Shown here: one piece after another, positions 45,848-54,626 of the stretch
Layout: each line of letters opens with the position of its first letter
How positions within the stretch are numbered: the first letter of the stretch is position 1
Source: Tahibacter soli
GTDB lineage: Bacteria > Pseudomonadota > Gammaproteobacteria > Xanthomonadales > Rhodanobacteraceae
Assembly: GCF_025717065.2 (NCBI RefSeq)
Contig: NZ_JAOVZO020000001.1
Location: 124,001-188,000 of the forward strand
Length of the DNA stretch: 64,000 nucleotides
Reading direction: 5' to 3'
Position numbers and translations under genes: made by a program
The notes under the pieces: model-generated
What the model saw: only the letters and a program-made list of their open reading frames with translations
Told to the model about the DNA's origin: nothing
The model's database searches: none

Positions 45848-47143
45848 ATGACCCTGTCCTACCAATCCGGTTTCGCCAACGAGTTCGCGAGCGAGGCGCT
45901 GGCCGGCGTGTTGCCGGTCGGCCGCAACTCGCCGCAGAAAGTGCCGTACGGCCTGTACGCCGAGCAGCTGTCGGGCACGGCGTTCACCGCGCCGCGCCAC
46001 GTGAATCGCCGCAGCTGGCTGTACCGGCTGCGTCCATCGGCGGTGCACAAGCCGTTCGAACCGCTCGCGCACGCGACGTTTCACAACCGCTTCGACGAGG
46101 CGCCCGCGACGCCGAACCAGCTGCGCTGGGATCCGCGCGCGCTGCCGGCCGCCCCGACCGACTTCGTCGACGGCCTGTACACGATGGCCGGCAACGGCGG
46201 CGCCGCGGCGCAGCATGGCGTCGGCATCCACGTCTACGGCGCGAACCGGTCGATGGAAAACCGGTTCTTCTACGACGCCGACGGCGAGCTCCTGATCGTG
46301 CCGCAGCAGGGGCGCCTCTCCATCGCCACCGAATTCGGCGTGCTCGAACTCGAACCGCAGGAGATCGCGCTGATTCCGCGCGGCGTGCGTTTTCGCGTCG
46401 AGCTCGTCGACGGCGTCGCGCGCGGCTACGTCTGCGAGAATTTCGGCGCGATGCTGCGCCTGCCGGATCTCGGTCCGATCGGATCGAACGGCCTCGCGAA
46501 CGCGCGCGATTTCCTGACGCCCGTCGCCGCGTACGAAGACCGCGAAGGCGACTTCGAACTCGTCGCGAAATTCCAGGGCGGCCTGTGGCGCGCCGACATC
46601 GGCCATTCGCCGCTCGATGTCGTCGGCTGGCACGGCAACTATGTGCCGTGCAAGTACGACCTGCGCCGCTTCAACACGATCGGGTCGATCAGCTACGACC
46701 ACCCCGATCCGTCGATCTTCACGGTGCTGACGTCGCCGTCGGATACGCCGGGCACGGCGAACCTCGATTTCGTGATCTTTCCGCCGCGCTGGCTCGTGGC
46801 CGAAGACACCTTCCGCCCGCCGTGGTTCCATCGCAACATCGCGAGCGAGTTCATGGGCCTCGTGCACGGCGTGTACGACGCGAAGGCCGGCGGCTTCTCG
46901 CCGGGCGGCGCGAGCCTGCACAATGCGATGAGCGGCCACGGCCCGGACGCGGCGAGCTTCGACAAGGCCACGCGCGCGGACGTGAGCAAGCCCGACCATA
47001 TCGTCGACACGATGGCTTTCATGTTCGAGACGCGCGCGGTGATCCGCCCGACGGCGCAGGCGCTGGCCGCGTCCGAGCTGCAGGCGCATTACTACGAGTG
47101 CTGGCAGGGCCTGAAGAAGACGTTCGATCCCGCGAAGCCTTGA
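45848..47143 (+). CDS. hmgA: Homogentisate 1,2-dioxygenase
   Basis: This enzyme cleaves the homogentisate ring to maleylacetoacetate with non-heme iron. The 431-residue protein starts [23 protein letters not shown], as in the family. It has a cupin-like core and the C-terminal iron site region [25 protein letters not shown], with His, Glu and a later His in [14 protein letters not shown]. It lies after the five-hairpin spacer and 64 bases before fahA. No strong ribosome site is visible before ATG 45848, so the upstream structure could influence translation. Confidence 0.97.
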   Translation: MTLSYQSGFANEFASEALAGVLPVGRNSPQKVPYGLYAEQLSGTAFTAPRHVNRRSWLYRLRPSAVHKPFEPLAHATFHNRFDEAPATPNQLRWDPRALPAAPTDFVDGLYTMAGNGGAAAQHGVGIHVYGANRSMENRFFYDADGELLIVPQQGRLSIATEFGVLELEPQEIALIPRGVRFRVELVDGVARGYVCENFGAMLRLPDLGPIGSNGLANARDFLTPVAAYEDREGDFELVAKFQGGLWRADIGHSPLDVVGWHGNYVPCKYDLRRFNTIGSISYDHPDPSIFTVLTSPSDTPGTANLDFVIFPPRWLVAEDTFRPPWFHRNIASEFMGLVHGVYDAKAGGFSPGGASLHNAMSGHGPDAASFDKATRADVSKPDHIVDTMAFMFETRAVIRPTAQALAASELQAHYYECWQGLKKTFDPAKP

Positions 47144-47207
47144 TCGGCCGGCGTATCGCCGCCAGTAAAATCAGAACGACACGCCACCGCCGCAACGGAA
47201 GACGACG

Positions 47208-48242
47208 ATGAAACTGGGTACCTTGAAGGAAGGCGGCCGCGACGGCACGCTGATCGTGGTGAGCCGCGACCTGTCGCATGCGATCAAGGCGCAGGGCATC
47301 GCCTCGACGCTGCAGCAGGCGCTGGAAGACTGGTCGACGATGGCGCCGCGCCTGAACGCGCTGTACGAACAGCTCAACGACGCGGTCGCCGCGAACGAGA
47401 CGACCGGATCGGCGCAGCGCGTCGGCGGCGCCACCGACTACGCGACCGGCATCTTTCCGCTCGATCCGCACGCGCTCGCCGCGCCGTTGCCGCGCGCCTA
47501 CGAATTCGTCGATGGCAGCGCGTACCTGCCGCACGTCGAACGCGTGCGCCGCGCACGCGGCGCGGAAGTGCCGGCGACGTTCTACACCGATCCCTTGATG
47601 TACCAGGCCACGAGCGCCGGCTTCTACGGACCGCGCGATCCGGTCGTCGTGCCGAGCGAGGCTTACGGCATCGATCTCGAAGCCGAACTCGTGGTGATCA
47701 CCGACGACGTGCCGATGGCGGTGACGCCCGAAGCGGCGGCGTCGCACATCCAGCTGATCGGCCTCGTCAACGACGTGAGCCTGCGCAACCTCATTCCCGA
47801 CGAGCTCGCGAAAGGTTTCGGCTTCCTGCAGTCGAAGCCGCGTTCGGCGCTCTCGCCGGTGTTCGTCACGCCGGACGAACTCGGCGAAGTGTGGAAAGAT
47901 TCCAAGGTGCACCTGCCGCTGCTGACGCATCTGAACGGCGAGTGGTTCGGTGCGCCGGAGGCGGGCGTCGACATGCAGTTCAACTTCGCGCAGCTCGTCG
48001 CGCACGCGGCGAAGACGCGTCCGCTGTCGGCCGGAACGATCGTCGGCTCGGGCACGATCGCCAATCAGGATACGTCGACCGGCGCGTCGTGCCTGGCCGA
48101 ACGGCGCGTCGTCGAAACGCTGCGCGACGGCAAGCCGTCGACGCCGTTCATGCGCTTCGGCGATACGATTCGCATCGAGATGCTCGACGTCGACGGCCGC
48201 TCGGTCTTCGGCGCGATCGAGCAGACGATGAAAGCGCTGTAA
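47208..48242 (+). CDS. fahA: Fumarylacetoacetate hydrolase
   Basis: It hydrolyses fumarylacetoacetate to fumarate and acetoacetate, ending tyrosine degradation. This is the 344-residue bacterial form, shorter than the 420-residue animal-type enzyme. Metal-binding and catalytic features of the FAH fold are visible: DPLMYQATSAGFYGPRDPVVVP, IDLEAELVVITDDVP, VNDVSLRNLIPDELAKGFGFLQSKP and GSGTIANQDTSTGASCL. GGAAGACG precedes the ATG. It lies between hmgA and maiA on the same strand. Confidence 0.94.
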   Translation: MKLGTLKEGGRDGTLIVVSRDLSHAIKAQGIASTLQQALEDWSTMAPRLNALYEQLNDAVAANETTGSAQRVGGATDYATGIFPLDPHALAAPLPRAYEFVDGSAYLPHVERVRRARGAEVPATFYTDPLMYQATSAGFYGPRDPVVVPSEAYGIDLEAELVVITDDVPMAVTPEAAASHIQLIGLVNDVSLRNLIPDELAKGFGFLQSKPRSALSPVFVTPDELGEVWKDSKVHLPLLTHLNGEWFGAPEAGVDMQFNFAQLVAHAAKTRPLSAGTIVGSGTIANQDTSTGASCLAERRVVETLRDGKPSTPFMRFGDTIRIEMLDVDGRSVFGAIEQTMKAL

Positions 48243-48319
48243 CGCTCTTGCGCCGCGTCGCGCCGGGGTACACATTGCGCGCAGGGCGCCGCACCGGCGC
48301 CTGACAGGGAGGATCGGCG

Positions 48320-48991
48320 ATGTCGGCGGAAGGCGGATTGCGACTCTACGGCTACTGGCGCTCGAGCGCGGCGTATCGCGTGCGTATCGCGCTCAATCTC
48401 AAGGGGCTGCCGTACGAAACGGTGCCCGTGCACCTCGTCAACAACGGCGGCGAGCAGCACGCCGAAGCCTACCGGCGGCTCAATCCGCAGGAGCTGATAC
48501 CGGTGCTGCAGGACGGCGGGCGCATCGTGCGCCAGTCGATGGCGATCGTGGAATATCTCGACGAGGCCTACGAGGGCCATTGCAAGCTGCTGCCGACGCC
48601 GGCGCGCGACCGTGCCCGCGTGCGCGCGCTGGCACAGATCGTCGCTTGCGACGTGCATCCGCTCAACAACCTGCGCGTGCTGCAGTATCTCGAACGCGAG
48701 TTCAACGTGCCGCCGGTCGAGCGCGAGCGCTGGTCGCGGCACTGGATCGTCGAGGGGTTCAGGGCGTTCGAGGAACTCCTGGCCGAAAACCCGTCGACCG
48801 GCCAGTTCTGCGAGGGCGACGATCCCTCGCTCGCCGACGTGTGCCTGATCCCGCAGGTGTACAACGCGCGCCGTTGGGACGTCGATCTGTCGCCGTTTCC
48901 GACGATACAGCGCATCGACGAACACTGCCGCAAGCTGCCGGCGTTCGCCGACGCGCGGCCCGAGGCGCAGCCGGACGCCCCGCCGGTTTGA
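48320..48991 (+). CDS. maiA: Maleylacetoacetate isomerase (zeta-class GST)
   Basis: This glutathione-dependent enzyme isomerises maleylacetoacetate to fumarylacetoacetate. The 223-residue GST fold has YWRSSAAYRVRIALNLKGLPYE at the start with the active Ser pair, NPQELIPVLQDGG, RQSMAIVEYLDEAY, the ACDVHPLNNLRVL helix of the zeta class, and SLADVCLIPQVYNARRW. The ribosome site GGGAGGA is strong. It completes the hppD-hmgA-fahA-maiA set. A large hairpin follows at once. Confidence 0.95.
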   Translation: MSAEGGLRLYGYWRSSAAYRVRIALNLKGLPYETVPVHLVNNGGEQHAEAYRRLNPQELIPVLQDGGRIVRQSMAIVEYLDEAYEGHCKLLPTPARDRARVRALAQIVACDVHPLNNLRVLQYLEREFNVPPVERERWSRHWIVEGFRAFEELLAENPSTGQFCEGDDPSLADVCLIPQVYNARRWDVDLSPFPTIQRIDEHCRKLPAFADARPEAQPDAPPV

Positions 48992-48996
48992 TCGTG

Positions 48997-49027
48997 CCGG
49001 GGAAGCCGCCTCGCGCGGCTTCCCCGG
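48997..49027. terminator. Bidirectional terminator, 13-bp stem
   Basis: CCGGGGAAGCCGC / GCGGCTTCCCCGG pairs perfectly around the loop CTCGC. It starts 5 bases after the maiA stop and is followed by the T-rich GTTTCTTC on the plus strand. It also serves the converging protease gene, which ends at 49034. Confidence 0.85.
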
Positions 49028-49033
49028 GTTTCT

Positions 49034-52000
49034 TCACGGTTGCTCGAAGCCGTTCTTGAAGATCACGTCCGCTCGGATCGTCGGCAGCAGGCACAGCGAT
49101 TTGATCGCGCCGCTGTCTGCCGGTTGTGCGTCGCTGACGAGCACGTCGTAGGTGCCGCCGGCTTCGACGCCGTCGAACGCCGACAGCGGCTGGCTCGGCG
49201 TGTATCGGCCGCCGGGCGGCGCATACGCGGCATCGCCGTTCTGGCAGTCGGCCTCGGCGGCGCCGGCGGTGCCTTCGTCGTCGAACACGAGGTCGGCGTT
49301 GTTGCCCATGCAGCCGTAGTTGTCGTCGGGCACTCCGGGCCGGTCGAGCAGCGTCGCGCTCGTTGCGCCCTTGCTCAGGCGCACGGTCAGGTCGCCGGTC
49401 CACGTATGGTCCGTCGAGAACGCCACGTCGAGATCGCCGATGGCGCCGAGCGCCGGTACCGTGATCTGCACGGTCGTGCCGGCGGCATCGTTGTCGGGAA
49501 TCGGCGTGCCGGGCGTTGCGCAGAAGCGTGGTTCGGTGGTGAACGTGAATGCGGTCGCGTTCGCGCCCGCGCCGCAGTGATTGTTCGCGCGCACGCGCCA
49601 GTGATACGTCGTCTGGCCGGCCAGCACGGGGGCAACGGTGTAGCTCGTGCCCGTCACCGTGGCGGTGCGGTCGATGCTGCCGAACGCCGGATCGTCGTCG
49701 ATCTCGACCGTGTAGCTCACGGCACCCGCCGACGCGCTCCAGTTCAGTGTCGGCGATACGACGACGTTCGTCGCGTCGTCGGCCGGGGCCGTGGGCGTCG
49801 GAGCGGGCGACACCTGCGGGCTGTAGCGCAGCCTGAGATGGCCGTCGTTCGCGTGCGTCGCATCCTGGCCCCGGATCACGATCGGATGGTCGCCGGCGAC
49901 GAGCGACGTGCCTGCCGTCAGCGAGAACGCGCTCGTGAACGGCACGGCGCCGGCGCCGATGCTGAACGACGAGGTGCTGCCGGCCGGTATGGTCGTCGCG
50001 CTCAACGCGACGTTGCCGGTGTAGCCGCTGATCGCGCCGATCTCGATCGGCCAGGTCGCGGTGCCGGGACCGCAGAGCGCCTGCGTCGGATTCGACGCGG
50101 CGACGTAGAAATCCGGATCCTGCGTGCAGTTGTAGCAGACGAGCGCGAAATCCTGGTCGGTCGCGTCCGCGTTGCCCGGCACGCCATCGCCGCCGATCTG
50201 GGTGCCGACGACGCTGACCTTGATCGAACCGCTCGTGCCGGGCGGCAGGAACACCGCCTCGGTGTTGTTGGCCGCATCGGCCGCGCCGCCGGCCGGATCG
50301 CTCCACTGGCCGTTGAACCGGTTGCCGATGTACGTGACGCCGCCGACCGTCACGGCCAGGTCGAGGTCGTTGACCTGCGGCGCTGCGGAATCCACGGCGC
50401 CCGGCGCATCGGTCCACGTCAGCACGATGCGCACCGGCTTGCTGCCGTCGGCGACCCCGCCGCGCAGCTCGTACGCCGCGCCGGTATCGGCGAGCGTCTG
50501 CGTCTGGTCGACCAGCACGCGTGCGGGCGTCGCGGCAAACGCGGCGCCGAGGTTCGGCATGCCGAAGCCCTGCGCGAACGACGGCAGCGTGTCGTTCGCG
50601 TCGACGCCGGTCAGGTAGGTCGGGTGCGCGATCAGATAGCTCTTGAGCAGTGCCGGGCTCGGCGCCGGCCGGGCATGGTTCGTCTGCAGATGGCGATAGA
50701 CGAGGCTCGCCGCGCCGGCAACCGCGGGCGTCGAATGGCTGGTGCCGCTCGACCCGGCGACCGCGGTCTGCCCGCTCGGGCGGTACTTGTCGCACACGCC
50801 CGCGCCGGAATAGCCCGCTGCGACGCTGGCGCTGCCCTGGATGTGCGTGCCCGGCGCGACGATCTCGGGCTTGGCGCGGCCGCCGACGGCCGGGCCGCGC
50901 GACGAGAAGCCGGCCATGTCCATCGCGTTGTCGGCGTCGGCCGGTCCGCTCCCGCAACCGTCCGTCCAGGCGCCGTCCTCGTCGGACGGGCGCGGGTTTT
51001 CGGACGCGCCGACCGTCAGTACGTTCTTGGCATTGCCCGGCGAAGAAACCGTATTGGCTCGGGGGCCGGAATTGCCTGCGGCGAAGATGATCGCCAGCGA
51101 CTGGTTGCCCGCCGCGGCCGGATCGGCGTCGCGCACGCCGACGTCGTAGGCGCGCGACGCCGCATCGTACGCGGTGACGGGTATGCCGAAGAACGTATAG
51201 CCCCACGAATTGCTCGAGATGCCGACGTTCTGCGCGAACTGTGTCGTGATCAGTCCTTCGTCGCCGGTACCGCAAAGGCCCGAACTTCCGGAGCCGAAGA
51301 TCTGGAAATTGGCCAGGCGCGCGAAAGGATTGATGCCTTCGCGACGTCGGAAACCGTCCGGATCGCGGTACGGAAAGCCGGTCCGGTCGTCGTAGCCGCC
51401 GGCGATCGATGCGTTGATGTTGCCGTGGCCGTCGACGCCCGCGGCGACCGCCGTCGTGCAGCTGACCGCGTAGGTCACGCGCGAGTCGATGCCGGCGCCG
51501 TTCGTCGTGAAGTTCGCATCGCCGGCGCCGGCCGCCGCCGTGCCGTTGCCGATGCCGTCGTCGACGATCGATACGACCGGGTAGTCGGCCGGATTCGTCG
51601 AGAATCCGAAGCCGGTCAACCACGCCAGATACCCCGGCGCCGAAGGCCCGCTCTGCGCCGGGTTGAGGTTGCCGGCGACGATCTGCGTCTGCTTCTCGTC
51701 GAGGCGGCGCTTGACGCCGGCCGGTTCGACGGCGAGGACGTCGCCGAGTGCCGCGATCTCGCCGACGCGCGCGAGCGGCACGTCGACTTCACGCGCCAGC
51801 ATGCCGCGCAGGTTCGACCAGCCGCGCTTCGTCCGGTCGCCGTCGAGACCCGCGATGAAGTTCTGCGTCGGCGTCACGCCGGCGTGATCGGCCACGACGA
51901 CGGTGATTCGCGCGCGGTCGTCCGGACGTTCGGCGGCGAGGCGTGCCAGCGTCGGGGCGATTTTCTGCTGCGCGCGCAGGGGCGCCGAGTAGCGCAGCGG

Positions 52001-52486
52001 TACGCCGCGCCCGGCGAGATCGGCGAGCGCGCGGCCGGCAGCCGCGTCGCCGACGACGAGATACGCGTTGTGGTTGACGTATTGCAGCGGTACGGCACCG
52101 GTCGAGCGAACCTTGTCGAGCCACGCGTCGGTGACCGGGCCGACGAACTGGACGACGAATACGGAGGTTCCCGCCGGCGCCGGTGCATGCGTGTCGGCCG
52201 CGCCGGGAACGAACGCGCCGCCCGGCAGCGCGATGCTGCGGTCGGACAGCGATGCCGTTGCGCGTAGCGTTCCGGCCGCGATGCGCGCGCGCTGGTCGGC
52301 ATCGATACGCCACAGCGCGAACGGACCGTAGTCGTGCACGAGCGTGTCGCCGCGGGTGCCTTTGGGCAGCAGCGCGTAGTCGGCGTCGAACTGCGGCGAG
52401 ACGCCGATCTGCGCCATGGTGGCAGGTGCGGCGAGCGCGAGCATCGAAGCAAGAAACAGTCGGGTGCGAACGGGCGGTTTTCTCAC
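49034..52486 (-). CDS. Secreted subtilisin-like (S8) protease with FN3-like and P-type domains
   Basis: The 1150-residue exported protease has a signal peptide (1-25), a pro-region (about 26-290), and a catalytic domain with Asp309 (VSIVDDGIGNG), His354 (VDGHGNINAS), oxyanion Asn472 (AAGNSGP) and Ser583 (GTSHSTPAVAG). A beta-sandwich follows, then a fibronectin-like domain (SPTLNWSASAGAVSYTVEIDDD...YHWRVRANN), and a proprotein-convertase P-like domain (LDVAFSTDHTWTGDLTVRLSKG). The C-terminus is DVIFKNGFEQP, a tail type shared with other secreted proteins here. It probably degrades external proteins for peptides. A 19-bp inverted repeat lies upstream. Confidence 0.94.
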   Translation of the reverse strand: MRKPPVRTRLFLASMLALAAPATMAQIGVSPQFDADYALLPKGTRGDTLVHDYGPFALWRIDADQRARIAAGTLRATASLSDRSIALPGGAFVPGAADTHAPAPAGTSVFVVQFVGPVTDAWLDKVRSTGAVPLQYVNHNAYLVVGDAAAGRALADLAGRGVPLRYSAPLRAQQKIAPTLARLAAERPDDRARITVVVADHAGVTPTQNFIAGLDGDRTKRGWSNLRGMLAREVDVPLARVGEIAALGDVLAVEPAGVKRRLDEKQTQIVAGNLNPAQSGPSAPGYLAWLTGFGFSTNPADYPVVSIVDDGIGNGTAAAGAGDANFTTNGAGIDSRVTYAVSCTTAVAAGVDGHGNINASIAGGYDDRTGFPYRDPDGFRRREGINPFARLANFQIFGSGSSGLCGTGDEGLITTQFAQNVGISSNSWGYTFFGIPVTAYDAASRAYDVGVRDADPAAAGNQSLAIIFAAGNSGPRANTVSSPGNAKNVLTVGASENPRPSDEDGAWTDGCGSGPADADNAMDMAGFSSRGPAVGGRAKPEIVAPGTHIQGSASVAAGYSGAGVCDKYRPSGQTAVAGSSGTSHSTPAVAGAASLVYRHLQTNHARPAPSPALLKSYLIAHPTYLTGVDANDTLPSFAQGFGMPNLGAAFAATPARVLVDQTQTLADTGAAYELRGGVADGSKPVRIVLTWTDAPGAVDSAAPQVNDLDLAVTVGGVTYIGNRFNGQWSDPAGGAADAANNTEAVFLPPGTSGSIKVSVVGTQIGGDGVPGNADATDQDFALVCYNCTQDPDFYVAASNPTQALCGPGTATWPIEIGAISGYTGNVALSATTIPAGSTSSFSIGAGAVPFTSAFSLTAGTSLVAGDHPIVIRGQDATHANDGHLRLRYSPQVSPAPTPTAPADDATNVVVSPTLNWSASAGAVSYTVEIDDDPAFGSIDRTATVTGTSYTVAPVLAGQTTYHWRVRANNHCGAGANATAFTFTTEPRFCATPGTPIPDNDAAGTTVQITVPALGAIGDLDVAFSTDHTWTGDLTVRLSKGATSATLLDRPGVPDDNYGCMGNNADLVFDDEGTAGAAEADCQNGDAAYAPPGGRYTPSQPLSAFDGVEAGGTYDVLVSDAQPADSGAIKSLCLLPTIRADVIFKNGFEQP

Positions 52487-52630
52487 GACGATTCTCCGGG
52501 CGAGTCTATCCGGCGACGAATCGGGACCGATTCATGCGTTGACGGATACGAGGGGCTGAGCGAACGTCACTCTAACGACGCGAGACGATGAAGATCAACG
52601 TAAAAATTCACCGTACGGAACGATTTGAAA

Positions 52631-52649
52631 ATTCTGTTCAGTACAGAAT
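52631..52649. promoter_or_regulatory. Inverted repeat ATTCTGT-N5-ACAGAAT
   Basis: A 7-base arm pair with the spacer TCAGT lies about 145 bases upstream of the protease ATG, next to an AT-rich run. It looks like a repressor or activator site. No regulator can be named. Confidence 0.5.
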
Positions 52650-52899
52650 GGCGCATCGTTGCGCGGGGGCGGTGGCGTGCGCATTCACCGATCGCGGGCC
52701 GGCGGGCGGCGCGGCCGGAAAACCGCGGCATGCCGTCGCCGGTGATGTCGCGGCTCGTTGCGGCCGCTACGAGCGCGTCGTCCGGTGCCGGATGGCAGCC
52801 GGACCGGCCGTGTGCTGTTCACGGCGCCGTCGATGTGCCATGACGCGAAGCAGGCCCGACGGCTCGATACCGTTTCTTCGGGGGCGATATTCCCGCGAG

Positions 52900-52929
52900 C
52901 GACACGGGCACCGATCCGTGCTCGTGTCG
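52900..52929 (-). terminator. Stem-loop downstream of pilU
   Basis: The stem CGACACGGGCAC / GTGCTCGTGTCG (one G/T pair) has a six-base loop. It is 66 bases after the pilU stop on the minus strand. There is no clear U tract. Confidence 0.45.
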
Positions 52930-52995
52930 GCAAGCGAGTGCCCGGCCCGGCGGGAACGTACCGGCTTTCGATGTAAGCGTGCGGTTAAGCGCGCG

Positions 52996-54108
52996 TCAGA
53001 ATGCCGACATGTTGAACGGATCGTGCTCGGCGTTCGAATTGTCGCCGCCGCCTTCGGCGAGGCGGATCTTGAGCGCGAGGCCGTCGCGAGAATCGGCCTT
53101 GGTCAGCGCTTCTTCGAGTTCGATCTTGCCTTCCTTGTACAGCCGGTACAGCGCCTGGTCGAACGTCTGCATGCCTTCCTGCAGGCTGCGGTCCATCGCT
53201 TCCTTGATTTCGTGCACCTGGCCGCGGCGCATGAGGTCGCGGATATGCGGCGTATTGATCAGGATTTCGACCGCCGGCAGGCGGCGGCCGTCCTTGCCGA
53301 CCACGAGGCGCTGCGAGATCACGGCCTTCAGGTTCAGCGCGAGGTTCATCAGGATGTTCTTGTGCGCCGACTCGGGGAAGAAGTTGAGGATGCGCTCGAT
53401 CGTCTGGTCGGCGTTGTTCGAGTGCAGCGTCGCAAGACAGATGTGGCCGGTTTCGGAGAAAGCGATCGCCGCTTCCATCGTGTCGATGTCGCGGATTTCG
53501 CCGATCATGATGACGTCGGGCGCTTCGCGCATCGCGTTCTTGAGCGCCTCGTGATAGCTGTGCGTATCGAGGCCCACTTCGCGCTGGTTGACGATCGACT
53601 TCTTGTGCCGGTGCAGGTACTCGATCGGGTCTTCGATGGTGAGGATATGGCCCGACTGGCTCGAATTGCGGTGGTCGATCATCGCGGCGAGCGTGGTCGA
53701 CTTGCCCGAGCCGGTGGCGCCGACGACCAGGATCAGGCCGCGCGGCTCCATGATGATGTCTTTGAAAATCTGCGGCAGTTTCAAGGCGTCGACCGTCGGG
53801 ATCTCGCTCTTGATCGCGCGGATGACCATGCCGACTTCGCCGCGCTGCTTGAACACGTTGATGCGGAAGCGGCCGGCGTCCTTGACCGCGATCGCCATGT
53901 TGAGCTCCAGATCGCGTTCGAACTGCGGCACCTGGCCCTCGTCCATCAGCGAATAGGCGATCTTCTTGACCATGCCGCCGGGCAGGCCCGTGTTGCCGAG
54001 CGGGTAGAGGCGCCCCTCGACCTTGATGTTCACCGGAGCGCCGGTCGTCAGGAACATGTCCGACGCGCCTTTCTCGGTCATGAGTTTGAGGAAATAGCCA
54101 ATATCCAT
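52996..54108 (-). CDS. pilU: Type IV pilus retraction ATPase PilU
   Basis: This hexameric cytosolic ATPase helps PilT retract type IV pili for twitching. The 370-residue protein has Walker A GATGSGKST (about 130-138), the Asp box and Walker B region (IMIGEIRDIDTMEAAIAFSETGH) and the His box ATLHSNNADQTIERILNFFP. PilU rather than PilT is indicated by the start MDIGYFLKLMTEKGASDMFLT, the motif RLYPLGNTGLPGG and the length. It appears alone. PilT, normally adjacent, would have to lie elsewhere. The start ATG 54108 matches the family. Confidence 0.95.
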   Translation of the reverse strand: MDIGYFLKLMTEKGASDMFLTTGAPVNIKVEGRLYPLGNTGLPGGMVKKIAYSLMDEGQVPQFERDLELNMAIAVKDAGRFRINVFKQRGEVGMVIRAIKSEIPTVDALKLPQIFKDIIMEPRGLILVVGATGSGKSTTLAAMIDHRNSSQSGHILTIEDPIEYLHRHKKSIVNQREVGLDTHSYHEALKNAMREAPDVIMIGEIRDIDTMEAAIAFSETGHICLATLHSNNADQTIERILNFFPESAHKNILMNLALNLKAVISQRLVVGKDGRRLPAVEILINTPHIRDLMRRGQVHEIKEAMDRSLQEGMQTFDQALYRLYKEGKIELEEALTKADSRDGLALKIRLAEGGGDNSNAEHDPFNMSAF

Positions 54109-54236
54109 CGCTCGACTCGCTGCTGTTGACGGCGCCGTACGGCTGCCGTGTCCGGAATGTGCGCTGCAACGTTGCAACGATCATGCCGGCTTCCGACAAT
54201 AGCGCGGCATTCCTGCAGCGCCGATGACGCGGAGTT

Positions 54237-54626
54237 ATGACACCAACGCCGGCAAAAATCCACGCGGTCTGTCTGTTTTTGGCGTTGTTTTGCGCCAATG
54301 CCGGAGCGGCTTCCCGCAACGCGATGCCCGACGTCGACGGCGCGGTTCGCGCGCTCGCGCTCGCCACCGAGTCGGGCGCCGCGACGTATGCGCCGCTCGA
54401 ACTGCGCTTTGCGACCGAACAGCTCGACCAGGCGCGCGCCGCGATCGCCGGCGGGGATGCGAAGCAGGCCCGCCTCCTGATCGACCGCGCCGCCGCGAAC
54501 GGCGACCTGGCCCTCGCCAAGGCGCGCCTGGGGCGCGTGCGCGAGGACAGCCGCGCCAAGGCTGCGCAGATCGCCGAACTCAAGGCCCGGCTCGGCGTCG
54601 CGCCGGCCGCGGGCGAGCGCCCGTGA
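54237..54626 (+). CDS. Secreted DUF4398-like helical protein
   Basis: The 129-residue exported protein has a signal peptide of about 25 residues (core AVCLFLALFCANAGA). The remainder forms three helices: YAPLELRFATEQLDQARAAIAGG, ARLLIDRAAANGDLALAKAR and RAKAAQIAELKARLG. This matches the DUF4398 pattern that pairs with OmpA-like lipoproteins. Its TGA overlaps the next ATG as TGATG, so the two products are made together and probably act together in the envelope. It is divergent from pilU. Confidence 0.87.
   Translation: MTPTPAKIHAVCLFLALFCANAGAASRNAMPDVDGAVRALALATESGAATYAPLELRFATEQLDQARAAIAGGDAKQARLLIDRAAANGDLALAKARLGRVREDSRAKAAQIAELKARLGVAPAAGERP

Larger units (their letters stand above)
52487..52995. 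other. Gene-poor stretch between protease and pilU
   Basis: These 510 bases have no credible gene. They contain the inverted repeat ATTCTGT-N5-ACAGAAT (52631-52649) in an AT-richer part, a 10-bp stem-loop with one bulged base (52780-52804), and a 12-bp stem-loop with a G/T pair (52900-52929). The last may end the pilU transcript, which comes from the right. The left part must hold the protease promoter. Confidence 0.5.
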
